Part shown: positions 1 through 8,345 of the stretch, piece by piece | Layout of the letters: every line of letters begins with the position of its first letter | Position numbering within the stretch: the first letter of the stretch is position 1 | NCBI GenBank assembly: GCA_007120035.1 | Contig: SKON01000034.1 | Coordinates: forward strand, 1 to 51,698 | Source: Myxococcales bacterium | GTDB taxonomy: Bacteria > Myxococcota_A > Bradymonadia > Bradymonadales > Bradymonadaceae | DNA length: 51,698 nucleotides | Reading direction: 5' to 3' | Notes under the pieces: generated by a model | Seen by the model: the letters and a program-made list of their open reading frames with translations, nothing else | What the model was told of the DNA's origin: nothing | Database searches by the model: none | Program-made: the position numbers and the translations under genes

Positions 1-278
1 GCCCCCGTGGCTGGCACAGTCGGGCTTCGCCCGAAGGCTCCGGCGGGCCAAGGCCTCGCCTCCGCGAGATCACCGACCACGTGGGGTGGCGCGTTGTGGT
101 GCGGCCGTGGTGGTGACGCGCGTGCGGCGCGGGCCAAGGCCCGCTGCGGAATGGAGACAACCCACCGACGGAAACCGATCACACCCAGGGGAAAGTGACG
201 GTTGGACGAAACCGGGTAGCTGTCATACCATGATCGGTGTTCCGAGTGATGAACCTGGCGGGTCCTGGGGAGGTTGGG
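1..278. other. Left-edge non-coding stretch
   Basis: No convincing gene is visible. Short open frames here are Arg/Gly-rich with no recognisable domain. The stretch contains a small hairpin around 22-35 (CGGGCTTCGCCCG) and a 12-nt direct repeat, CGGGCCAAGGCC, near 45-57 and 126-138. Its right part is the probable promoter and leader of the SRAP gene. Confidence 0.5.
202..229 (+). promoter_or_regulatory. Candidate sigma70-like promoter of the SRAP gene
   Basis: TTGGAC at 202-207 is separated by 16 nt from CATACC at 224-229, ahead of the SRAP start at 279. The -10 box matches consensus poorly, so this is only a plausible candidate. No SOS/LexA box was recognised. Confidence 0.3.
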
Positions 279-977
279 ATGTGTGGTCGATATAGCCTGA
301 TACATGGTGCCTCGGAGATCGCCGCTCGCTTCGACGTGGAGGAGATGCCGGGGTGGTCGCCGCGATACAACGCAGCGCCGACGGACTCGATGCCTGTGGT
401 GGTGTGGGAAGGGGGGCGTCACGTCAGGAGGCTCCGGTGGGGGCTGGTGCCGTTCTGGGCGGAGGATCTGAAGGTGGGGGCGAGGATGATCAACGCCCGG
501 TCGGAGACGGCGGCGAAGAAGCCGGCGTTCCGGGCGGCCTTTCGCAGGCGGCGGTGCCTGGTGGTCGCCGATGGATTTTATGAGTGGGTGAGCCGGGATG
601 GCAAGAAATGGCCGATCCGGGTGACCTTCGGGGAGGGGGAGCTCTTCGCGATGGCCGGCCTGTGGGAGCGGTGGAGCCCCGAGGGGGGCGACCAGGTGGA
701 GACGTTTACGATCCTGACCACCGACGCACAGGGGGTGATGGAGGAGGTCCATCATCGGATGCCCGTGTGGTGTGATCCCCGGCGGTGGGAGGACTGGCTC
801 TGCTGTGATGGAGCCGACGCCGAGGGGGTGTTGGAAGAGATCCAGGGGGATTTCGATGACTCTCAGGTGAGCCTGACGCCGGTGAGCCGACGGCTGAATC
901 GCCCCGGGGTCGATGAGCCCGAGCTGTGGGAGCCCGTTGACGAGCCGGGGTTACCCCGTGTGCGACCGCTGAAGTAG
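279..977 (+). CDS. yedK: SRAP (YedK/HMCES) abasic-site shield protein
   Basis: This 232-aa protein belongs to the SOS response-associated peptidase family. Members bind abasic sites in single-stranded DNA and form a stable thiazolidine link through the amino group and thiol of Cys2. The start was chosen so that translation begins MCGRY, which puts the essential Cys at position 2; a longer frame from 237 would bury it, and GGGGAGG lies just upstream of 279. Conserved residues seen are Cys2, Asn31 (RYNAAP), the NARSE motif at 72-76, Glu102 in FYEW and the HHRMPV histidines at about 158-159. Length matches the family. It is 22 nt upstream of the histidine kinase gene, so the two are probably co-transcribed; no functional link is obvious. 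Confidence 0.93.
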   Translation: MCGRYSLIHGASEIAARFDVEEMPGWSPRYNAAPTDSMPVVVWEGGRHVRRLRWGLVPFWAEDLKVGARMINARSETAAKKPAFRAAFRRRRCLVVADGFYEWVSRDGKKWPIRVTFGEGELFAMAGLWERWSPEGGDQVETFTILTTDAQGVMEEVHHRMPVWCDPRRWEDWLCCDGADAEGVLEEIQGDFDDSQVSLTPVSRRLNRPGVDEPELWEPVDEPGLPRVRPLK

Positions 978-999
978 TTGATTTTGGGAGGGAGTAAAG

Positions 1000-2238
1000 A
1001 TGTCGACGAGTGAGCGAATCCTGACCCGGCTACTGGCGCTGGTGGAAGAGGCCGGCGATCCTCAGGGGGGGTTGGACAACCTGTCGGAGGCCTGGGAGTG
1101 GGTGGAAGAGCAGGTGGAGGCCCAGGAGCGAGAGATCCAGGTGCTGAAGCGACACCTGGGGCAGTATCAGGTGCTCGTGGAGAGCCTCGGGGAAGGGGCG
1201 ATGGTACTCGATGAGCAAGGGAGAGTGAGCTTCGTGAACCCGGCAGGGCGGCAGATCCTGGGGAAAGGGGGGGAGCTGCGGGGGCGGGTCCTCCACGACC
1301 TGGTCCACCCCGAGTCGGTGTGCGAGGATCCTTCGAAGTGCCTGCTTTATCGGGCGTTTCAGGCGGGGGCGGAGATCTATTCGGCGGAGGAGCGGTTCGC
1401 CACGGTGGAGGGGGAGGTGATCCCCGTGATGTTCACCCTGACCCGGGTGGTGGGGCAGGCCCTGGATCGCGGGGCGGTGTTGGTGTTTCGGGATCTCTCG
1501 GACTTCCGAGAGATGCACGGGCAGCTGCTGGCTGCAGACCGGCTGGTGGCCGTGGGGACCCTGGCGTCGGGGCTGGCTCACGAGATCAACAATCCCCTGG
1601 CCTATGTGCAGTCCAACGTCCGGTTCGCCTGGCAGGCCATGGCTGAGGAGGAGCTGACGGATCGACGAAGAGAGCAGGTTCAGGAGGCGCTGGAGGACAC
1701 CCTGGAGGGGGTGTCGCGGATCCGTCGGATCATTGATGGGATGCGGACCTTCACCGGCCAGGGGAGCGATGGTCGACGAGTGGACTGCGAGGAGGCCCTG
1801 CAAGGGGCGCTGGCGATCTGCGCCGGGGCGTTGAAGAAGTTCGCCGAGCTGGAGCGGCAGGGGCCGCCGCTGGAGTGGGCCCTGGCCGATCAGCAGCTCT
1901 TGACCCAGGTGTTCGTGAACTTGCTGGTGAACGCCTCGCAGTCCATCGGGGAGTCCATCCAGGGCCGGGGCCGGGTGGAGGTCCGCACTGTGGTCGAAGA
2001 GGAGGTCCAGAAGGTGGAGGTGATCGACGACGGGGTGGGGATCGAAGAGGAGCTGTGCCGGCGGATCTTCGATCCTTTCTTCACAACCCGGGAGACCGGG
2101 GGCGGGATCGGGTTGGGGTTGTATATGTGCCGGACGATCCTGCGGAACTTCGGGGGGGAGGTGACCGTGGAGAGCGAGCCGGGCAATGGCGCGAGGTTCG
2201 TGGTGACCCTGCCGCGGTTGTCCGAGGGGTCCGGCTGA
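1000..2238 (+). CDS. Soluble PAS-domain sensor histidine kinase
   Basis: This 412-aa kinase has no signal peptide or membrane segment, so it should sense a cytoplasmic signal. An N-terminal helical, Glu-rich stretch (about 20-60) is followed by a PAS domain (about 55-170), a HisKA H-box with phospho-acceptor His194 (GLAHEINNPL) and a HATPase_c domain. The ATPase has an N-box at about 303-313 (VFVNLLVNASQS), G1 DDGVGI at 343-348, FDPFFTT at about 357-363 and G2 GGIGLGL at 368-374. All catalytic boxes are intact. Ribosome-binding site GGGAGGGAG lies just before the ATG. No response regulator is adjacent, so it is an orphan kinase whose partner is encoded elsewhere. It ends 15 nt from the convergent downstream gene. 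Confidence 0.93.
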   Translation: MSTSERILTRLLALVEEAGDPQGGLDNLSEAWEWVEEQVEAQEREIQVLKRHLGQYQVLVESLGEGAMVLDEQGRVSFVNPAGRQILGKGGELRGRVLHDLVHPESVCEDPSKCLLYRAFQAGAEIYSAEERFATVEGEVIPVMFTLTRVVGQALDRGAVLVFRDLSDFREMHGQLLAADRLVAVGTLASGLAHEINNPLAYVQSNVRFAWQAMAEEELTDRRREQVQEALEDTLEGVSRIRRIIDGMRTFTGQGSDGRRVDCEEALQGALAICAGALKKFAELERQGPPLEWALADQQLLTQVFVNLLVNASQSIGESIQGRGRVEVRTVVEEEVQKVEVIDDGVGIEEELCRRIFDPFFTTRETGGGIGLGLYMCRTILRNFGGEVTVESEPGNGARFVVTLPRLSEGSG

Positions 2239-2253
2239 AGCGGGTCAGGGTGG

Positions 2254-4551
2254 CTACTCGAAGGCGTAGACGGCGGCTTCTCCGTGCTCTTCGATGAGGC
2301 GGTCGACGTGGTCCAGAAGCTGCTGGCGTTGCTGCCAGAAGACCTGGAGGCGGACCTGCTCGCGGCTGTTGGGGTTGGGGAAGAGGATCGGGTCCACCAC
2401 GTCGGGGTGGAGGAGGCGAAGGGAGTCGATCAGGGAGCGGCTGAACCGGCCCACAAGCCGCAGTCGGGGTTCCATGCGGTCCAGGGGGCGAAACTGGAAG
2501 GCGGCGCTGTTGTCGATGGCCACGAACCGTCCGTCTGCGAAGTGGGCGTTGACGCCGTAGTAGTCTTCGATGCGGCTGAACCGGTCGAAGTTGTTGATCA
2601 GGTAGTCGAAGACCATCAGGTTGGAGACCTGGCGAGCCAGATCGTGGACGGTCTCCTGGTGGTACTCCTGATGGAGGCCGGAGGCGAAGCGACCTCGTTG
2701 GTAGGGGCGGATGCGATCGAGGAAGTCCGAGAAGGGCTCGTTCAGGGCGGTGTGGTCGGTGGGGTCGAGCCAGGCCGCCCAGGTCTGGGTGTACTCAATG
2801 GGGAAGTGGACGTACCGGGGGACCCACTCTTTGAGGGTGCCGTAGAGAAACTCCGCGGGGGTGCCGTCGAGGCCGGGTTCCCGGGTCCAGATCAGCTCGT
2901 CGAACCGAGCCTCGGCGTAGGCGAGCTGGCGGTTGGTCTGCAGGCGGCCGTAGAGCTCGTCGAAGTGGTCGCGGGAGATGCGGGCCGGTTCGTTGACGGG
3001 GACGTTGAAGTCGCAGGAGAGGAGTTGGCAGAGGTAATAGGCGGCGACCTCGACTCGCCAGCCGTCTTCCCACTCCTCTCGGTTGACCTTGTAGGCGTAG
3101 CGGGTGTCGCCGTCGAGGGTGAGGCGGAGGGTGACGGAGGCGCCGCCGCCCAGGGCCCGGATCAGGTCGGCGTCGACATCGGGGGTGAGGGTGCGGGGGT
3201 GTTGGCGCAGGCGGGGATCCTCTGTGACGGCACGGTCGAAGGCGGCCTGGAGGGCGTCGGGGTCCTCGGCGGTGGGGAAGAGGGTGGTGGCGAGGTGGCG
3301 AGCCTCGCGGTGGTGGCCGGCCTGGCGGGTCTGGTCGACGAAGTCGGCGGCGGTCAGGGCGGCGGCCTGGTGGACCAGGGTGCGGGCGTCGTCGACGACG
3401 GCGGTGATCTCATCGGCGGTGGGCTCCGGGAGGGGTTCGGTGGGCTCCGGGCTCTCGATGGTCGGCGGCGGCTCGGAGGTGTCGAGGAAGGTCGGGGGGC
3501 CGGCCAGGGCGTATGCGACAGCCATGCCGGCCACGGCGGCGCTGGCCACGCTGGTGGAGATCAGGGCCAGGGTCCAGGGGAGGGTCGTGGAGGGCGGCGT
3601 CGGGATCGTGGGGGCTTCCACGTGGACGTGGGCCAGGGCCTGATTGGTGGGGGCAGGTGGCGAGTGCTCGACGAGCTGCCCGTGGGTCATCAGGAGGCCC
3701 GTGAGGCTTTCGGAGATCACATCTCGGACCCGTTCGAAGACGGCGTGATCCTCGATGGGCATCCAGGGGCCGTCGCCTTCGGCGATCTCGTCGGCCAGGA
3801 CCCAGACGCCTCGACGAAAGAGCTCTAAGAGGCCCGCTCGATCGATGCCGCCGTAGATCTCATCGCCCACGCGGAGACGGAAGGTAGCCGGCTCTTCCAG
3901 GGCGGTGAGGCCGTCGATGGGCAGGGGTTCGGGCTCGGGCTCAGGTTTGGGTTCGGGCTCCGGTTTGAGCTCGAGCTCCGGTTTGAGCTCGAGCTCCGGT
4001 TCGAGCTCGGGCTCCGGCTCCGGTTCGGGTTGGGGCTCGGGTTCAGGGTTGGGCTCGGGCTCCGGCGGGGGCAGGTCCGAGGGGAGAGGCGGTGGTGACG
4101 TGAGGAGATCGTCGACGTCGTCGTCGGTGATCCAGTCCGGCTCGGGAGCGGGGAGCTTGTCGAGGAGCGCCGCCGCCAGCGGACGGAGAGCTTCGGTGGC
4201 CTCGGAGGGCTCTGTGGGCTCGGGCTCCGGTGTCGGTGTGGGCTCCGGTTCGACGAAGAGGCCGAGGCGGGGCCGGGCCTCGGTCTGAAACCGATGGCTG
4301 GGCGGCGCCGGCTTCGGAGCCGGCTGTCGCGCCGGCGGGGGGGCGACGGAGCCAAAGAGAGCTCCGGGCTCGACCCGTTTCCACCCTGGAGGGGTGAGCT
4401 CGTCGGCGGGGGTGACCGGGGCCGGTGCGGCGTGGATGGTCAGGGCCTGGGCACACCGGGGGCAGGGGACCTCGACCCGGGGGGGAGCGTTGGGACTCAG
4501 ACGCAGCCGAAACCGGGCGGCGCAGCGGTCACATTGAATCTCTTGGGACAT
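2254..4551 (-). CDS. Zinc-ribbon, single-TM protein with FAM20-like periplasmic kinase domain
   Basis: A 765-aa multidomain protein. Residues 1-40 form a zinc-ribbon-like unit with CxxC pairs at 7/10 and 30/33. A Pro/Glu-rich low-complexity linker (about 103-211) follows, then a GYF_2-like segment (about 224-280) and one membrane helix (about 325-350). The C-terminal part (about 455-765) resembles FAM20/HipA-type kinases. It has a Gly-rich loop GGGAS (468-472), putative ATP-binding Lys488 (YAYKVN), Glu501 in EVAAYYL, the catalytic-loop pattern NNFDRF with Asp656, and metal-binding Asp680 in AIDNSAAF. Topology puts the ribbon in the cytoplasm and the kinase-like domain outside. The likely start is ATG 4551; a TTG two codons earlier is possible. 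The family assignment is motif-based inference and the substrate is unknown. Confidence 0.72.
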   Translation of the reverse strand: MSQEIQCDRCAARFRLRLSPNAPPRVEVPCPRCAQALTIHAAPAPVTPADELTPPGWKRVEPGALFGSVAPPPARQPAPKPAPPSHRFQTEARPRLGLFVEPEPTPTPEPEPTEPSEATEALRPLAAALLDKLPAPEPDWITDDDVDDLLTSPPPLPSDLPPPEPEPNPEPEPQPEPEPEPELEPELELKPELELKPEPEPKPEPEPEPLPIDGLTALEEPATFRLRVGDEIYGGIDRAGLLELFRRGVWVLADEIAEGDGPWMPIEDHAVFERVRDVISESLTGLLMTHGQLVEHSPPAPTNQALAHVHVEAPTIPTPPSTTLPWTLALISTSVASAAVAGMAVAYALAGPPTFLDTSEPPPTIESPEPTEPLPEPTADEITAVVDDARTLVHQAAALTAADFVDQTRQAGHHREARHLATTLFPTAEDPDALQAAFDRAVTEDPRLRQHPRTLTPDVDADLIRALGGGASVTLRLTLDGDTRYAYKVNREEWEDGWRVEVAAYYLCQLLSCDFNVPVNEPARISRDHFDELYGRLQTNRQLAYAEARFDELIWTREPGLDGTPAEFLYGTLKEWVPRYVHFPIEYTQTWAAWLDPTDHTALNEPFSDFLDRIRPYQRGRFASGLHQEYHQETVHDLARQVSNLMVFDYLINNFDRFSRIEDYYGVNAHFADGRFVAIDNSAAFQFRPLDRMEPRLRLVGRFSRSLIDSLRLLHPDVVDPILFPNPNSREQVRLQVFWQQRQQLLDHVDRLIEEHGEAAVYAFE

Positions 4552-4704
4552 GTACAAACTTCGCGAAAGGAAACTCCCTTGGCCCGTGGGAGAGTGTAGC
4601 AGGTGGAGGAGAGAACGAAAGTTCTAGGCTCGGGAAGTGATGTGGACTCTCCGGCTGCGATCTGGAAGGATATTGCGGAATGAACCTGGACGAAGGAGTC
4701 TCTG

Positions 4705-6903
4705 ATGCCTCGAGTTACCACGATGCCCCTGCGAATCCTCTTTGTGTTGCTCGTTGTTCTGGCCCTGGCTCTGGCCGGATGCCCCCGCTCCGAGGAGCCC
4801 GAGGTCGACGCCGGTCCCGACGACGTGGGCGTCGATACGGATCAGCCCGACGCCGACGAGCCGGCGTTGACCGGGCCGGCGCTGACCTATCCCGGGGAGG
4901 GGCTCTTCGGCCTGGGGACCCGGGTGGATCTGGTGTGGCAGCTCTTCGGGGAGGCCGAGCGATACGATATCGACGTCGCCTTAGACGAGGGGTTCACCAA
5001 CCTTGTGGTCAACGAGCGGGGATATCGGGGGCTGGACTACCCACTGGTGGGCCTGGCCGCCGGAGAGACCTATTTTTGGCGAGTGCGGGCCCATGATGGG
5101 GATCGCAGCGATTGGAGCGAGGTCCGGCGGTTTACGACGTGGCGGGAGGGGCCCCGGCGGGATGTGTACTACCAGTTGATCGTTCGGCACTTCGGGAACA
5201 CCACGGGGGCAAATATCCCGGACGGGACTCTGGAGCAGAACGGTACGGGGCGGTTTGCCGACATCGACGACGTGGCGCTGTCCCGGATTCGGGCGATGGG
5301 GGTGACCCATATCTACCTGACGGGGGTGCTGCAGCAGGCGACGTTGACGGACTACTCCGACATCGGAGAGCCCGCCGACGATCCGGACATCTTGAAGGGC
5401 AAGGCCGGGAGCTTCTTCGCGGTCCGGGATTACTTCGACGTGTCGCCGGACTACGCGGTGGATCCCGAGCGCAGGCGAGAGGAGTTCCAGGAGCTCGTGG
5501 ATCGGATCCACGCCCATGGGATGAAGGTGCTGATCGATCTGGTGCCGAATCACGTGGCCCGGTCCTACGGGTCGACGGTGCGTCCCGATCTGGATCTGGG
5601 GCGGAACGACGATCAGAGCCAGTTCTTCTCACCGCAGAATAATTTCTTCTACCTGGAGCAGGGGATCCCGCTGGTGCTGCCGACGCAGGACTCTCACTGG
5701 CAGGCCGACGGCATGGATGGGTTCTTTGGGCCCGAGGACGGCACGCCTGGGAATACGGCGCGGGTGACGGGGAACAACGTGGCGTCCCATACGCCGTCGG
5801 TGAACGACTGGTACGAGACGGTGAAGCTGAACTATGGGTACGACTTCATCAATCACACCACCCACTTCGATCCGGTTCCGCCGACCTGGGAGTTCTTGCG
5901 AGACGTGATCGACTACTGGATGGGGGAGTTCGGGGTGGACGGATTCCGGGCGGACTTCGCCCACTACCTGCATGAGGATGTGTGGGAGTGGGTGATCGAT
6001 CAGACCCGGCAGGTGTACCCGGAGGCCCATTTCGTGGCCGAGGCCTACGAGAACCTGGAGGCTCTGGTGCAGGCCGGGTTCGACGTGGTGTACGACGACT
6101 TCATGTACGACGGGGTCAAGGGGATCTACAACAACGACAACGATAAGTACGGGTTGGATGGGTACTTCGCGTCTGTCTCTGATGAGATGCGGCCCCGATA
6201 CGTGCGGTACCTGGAGAACCACGATGAGCGGCGGATCGCCTCGCCGATCGTGTACGACACCTATCCAGGGGCGTCGGGGTTTGGAGACGCCGAGGCGGGG
6301 CGGCACGTGGCGCCCATCGTGTACTTGTTCGGGCCCGGCTCGGTGATGCTCTACAACGGGCAGACGAAGGGCGAGGAAGGGCGGGGAGCGAGTGGGTTCT
6401 CCGGGGACGACGGCCGATCCACGATCTTCGATTATTGGACCGTGCCGGCCCTGGCGGCCTGGAACAACGAGGGGCGGTTTGATGGGGGCGGTTTGGAGCC
6501 CTGGCAGCGAGAGCTCCATGAGTACTATCGGCGGCTGGTGAACTTCTCCCATCATCCGTTGGCGACGGCTTCCGGGTACTACGGGTTGGACTTCTTCAAC
6601 CGGGAGCAGGGGTACCCGGAGGAGCTCTTCGCGTTCGCCCGGTTTGAGCCCGGAGCGGGCAAGGCGATGGTGGTGGTGACCAACTGGGGGGTGTCCGAAG
6701 TGGAGGGTTCGATCCGCCTGCCCGGGGACCTGATGGCCGGCCACGCCGGGCTGGGCTCACGGGTGGAGGTCTACCTGGTGCTCGATGAGACGGGGAACAA
6801 CGAGGCCCGGCTGTCCGTGGAGAGGGATCGGTCGTCCTTGGAGTCCCAGGGGTTCACGGTGCGGATCCCGGCGGGGGCGAGCCGGGTGTATATGTTGCGG
6901 TGA
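4705..6903 (+). CDS. GH13 alpha-amylase-family lipoprotein
   Basis: This 732-aa protein has a lipoprotein signal with lipobox LALAGC (Cys26) and an Asp-rich linker. A fibronectin-III-like domain (about 55-145) precedes a glycoside hydrolase family 13 barrel (about 152-660) and a C-terminal beta domain. The four GH13 regions are visible: DLVPNHV (278-284), GFRAD with nucleophile Asp417, FVAEAYE with acid/base Glu446, and ENHDE with Asp507. All three catalytic acids are present, so an alpha-glucan hydrolase or transglycosylase is expected, anchored at the cell envelope. Exact specificity cannot be read from the sequence. AAGGAG lies 6 nt before the ATG. It is transcribed divergently from the FAM20-like gene across a 153-nt gap and is followed by an SDR gene 60 nt downstream. 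Confidence 0.93.
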   Translation: MPRVTTMPLRILFVLLVVLALALAGCPRSEEPEVDAGPDDVGVDTDQPDADEPALTGPALTYPGEGLFGLGTRVDLVWQLFGEAERYDIDVALDEGFTNLVVNERGYRGLDYPLVGLAAGETYFWRVRAHDGDRSDWSEVRRFTTWREGPRRDVYYQLIVRHFGNTTGANIPDGTLEQNGTGRFADIDDVALSRIRAMGVTHIYLTGVLQQATLTDYSDIGEPADDPDILKGKAGSFFAVRDYFDVSPDYAVDPERRREEFQELVDRIHAHGMKVLIDLVPNHVARSYGSTVRPDLDLGRNDDQSQFFSPQNNFFYLEQGIPLVLPTQDSHWQADGMDGFFGPEDGTPGNTARVTGNNVASHTPSVNDWYETVKLNYGYDFINHTTHFDPVPPTWEFLRDVIDYWMGEFGVDGFRADFAHYLHEDVWEWVIDQTRQVYPEAHFVAEAYENLEALVQAGFDVVYDDFMYDGVKGIYNNDNDKYGLDGYFASVSDEMRPRYVRYLENHDERRIASPIVYDTYPGASGFGDAEAGRHVAPIVYLFGPGSVMLYNGQTKGEEGRGASGFSGDDGRSTIFDYWTVPALAAWNNEGRFDGGGLEPWQRELHEYYRRLVNFSHHPLATASGYYGLDFFNREQGYPEELFAFARFEPGAGKAMVVVTNWGVSEVEGSIRLPGDLMAGHAGLGSRVEVYLVLDETGNNEARLSVERDRSSLESQGFTVRIPAGASRVYMLR

Positions 6904-6963
6904 GTGGTACTGGGGGCCGATGTGTTGAGGATCTGTGGTGACTTTTGACGAAGGAGAGTGTCG

Positions 6964-7671
6964 ATGCAGGATCTGGAAGGAGAGATCATCGTGGTCACCG
7001 GGGCGTCGGGAGCGCTGGGGACGACCGTCGTGGAGTTGTTGTTGCAGCGGGGTGCCAAGGTGGTGGGGTGGGATATCAGCGCTCCGGGTCCGGGCTCGTT
7101 GGTAGAGGATGAGCAGCAGCTCTTGCTGAAGTGGATGAACGTGGACGTCACCGACGGGGTCGCTGTGGAGGGGGCCGTGACCACCGTGGAGGCCGAGATG
7201 GGGCCGATCACGGCGGTGATCCACTGCGCCGGTGGGTTTCGTTGGTCCCGGATCGACGAGATTTCCCTGGAGGATATCGACTTTCTGGTGGACCTGAACC
7301 TGCGGTCTAGCCTTTATCTTTCGCGAACCGTGATGAGGCGGTTTCGAGAGCGAGGAAGGGGTCGGCTGATCTTTGTGAGCTCCCGGTCGACCCAGGGGCC
7401 AGGCGTCGGCGAGGGGGCGTACGCGGCGGCGAAGATCGGGCTGAACGCTCTGACGCGGTCGCTGGCAGCGGAGGTCAAAGAGCTCGACGTGACGGTGAAC
7501 GCCGTGTTGCCGTCGATCATCGACACGCCGGCGAACCGTGGCGAGATGCCCGACGCCGACTTTGAGACCTGGGTGCCGCGCACGGATCTGGCGAGGGTGA
7601 TGGAGTTTTTGATCGGCCCTGAAGGGCGGTCCGTGAGCGGAGCCGAGATCGTGGTGTCCGGGCGAACTTGA
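6964..7671 (+). CDS. Short-chain dehydrogenase/reductase (SDR)
   Basis: A 235-aa classical SDR with a Rossmann fold and NAD(P)H-dependent oxidoreductase chemistry. Seen are the cofactor-binding motif TGASGALG (12-19), HCAGG (87-91, the NAG-type motif), catalytic Ser140, and the YxxxK pair Tyr153/Lys157. The ATG at 6964 was chosen over the GTG at 6958 because AAGGAG (6951-6956) is then 7 nt away; the GTG would be only 1 nt from it. A C-terminal SGAEIVVSG matches the usual SDR cofactor/substrate tail. The substrate is unknown; 3-oxoacyl-ACP reductase-like enzymes look similar. It lies between the amylase-like lipoprotein and upp on the same strand, 38 nt before upp. Confidence 0.9.
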   Translation: MQDLEGEIIVVTGASGALGTTVVELLLQRGAKVVGWDISAPGPGSLVEDEQQLLLKWMNVDVTDGVAVEGAVTTVEAEMGPITAVIHCAGGFRWSRIDEISLEDIDFLVDLNLRSSLYLSRTVMRRFRERGRGRLIFVSSRSTQGPGVGEGAYAAAKIGLNALTRSLAAEVKELDVTVNAVLPSIIDTPANRGEMPDADFETWVPRTDLARVMEFLIGPEGRSVSGAEIVVSGRT

Positions 7672-7709
7672 TGCTTGATGGCTGAAATGGCTTGAGATGA
7701 GGAGCGGAG

Positions 7710-8345
7710 ATGAGTGAGAAGAGCGTGACCGTCGTGGATCACCCCCTGGTGCAGCACAAGCTGTCGTTGATGCGCTCCAAGGAGCGGAGCACCGCGGGGT
7801 TCCGGACCCTGATGTCCGAGGTGGCGTTGCTCCTGGGGTACGAGGTGACCCGAGACCTGCCGCTGGAGATGACGACCATCGAGACCCCGCTGGCGAAGAT
7901 GGAGGCTCCCCAGTTGGTGGGTAAGAAGCTTGTGATCGTGCCGATCCTGCGGGCCGGTGTGGGGCTTGTGGACAGCCTGCTGCAGCTCGTGCCGTCGGCC
8001 CGGGTAGGCCATATCGGGTTGTATCGGGATCCGAAGACCCTCCAGCCCGTGGAGTACTACCTGAAGCTTCCGGACAACATGGAGGATCGGGACGTGCTGG
8101 TCGTAGACCCCATGCTAGCGACAGGGCACTCGGCGGCGGAGGCGGTCCGCAGGATTCAGGACTTCAAGCCCCGATCGGTGAAGTTTTTGTGCCTCCTGGC
8201 AGCGCCGGAGGGGATCGAGCACTTCCACTCGGTGCACCCCGACGTGCCGTTGTGGACGGCGGCGATCGACGAGAAGCTCAACGAGAAGGGGTATATCATC
8301 CCCGGGTTGGGCGACGCCGGGGATCGGCTCTACGGAACGAAATAA
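7710..8345 (+). CDS. upp: Uracil phosphoribosyltransferase
   Basis: A 211-aa enzyme of pyrimidine salvage that makes UMP from uracil and PRPP in the cytoplasm. Its length and N-terminus ([15 protein letters not shown]) match bacterial Upp. The PRPP-binding loop [12 protein letters not shown] lies at 131-142, and the family-typical uracil-binding tail [14 protein letters not shown] is at the C-terminus. GAGGAGCGGAG precedes the ATG. The last 50 nt overlap, on the opposite strand, the end of the SpoIID-domain gene. Confidence 0.96.
   Translation: MSEKSVTVVDHPLVQHKLSLMRSKERSTAGFRTLMSEVALLLGYEVTRDLPLEMTTIETPLAKMEAPQLVGKKLVIVPILRAGVGLVDSLLQLVPSARVGHIGLYRDPKTLQPVEYYLKLPDNMEDRDVLVVDPMLATGHSAAEAVRRIQDFKPRSVKFLCLLAAPEGIEHFHSVHPDVPLWTAAIDEKLNEKGYIIPGLGDAGDRLYGTK

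Noticed and set aside
2284-3828. A 514-codon plus-strand frame antisense to the FAM20-like gene
   Set aside because: It is Val/Gly/Glu-rich with no motif; the opposite frame carries the zinc ribbon, membrane helix and kinase-type residues.
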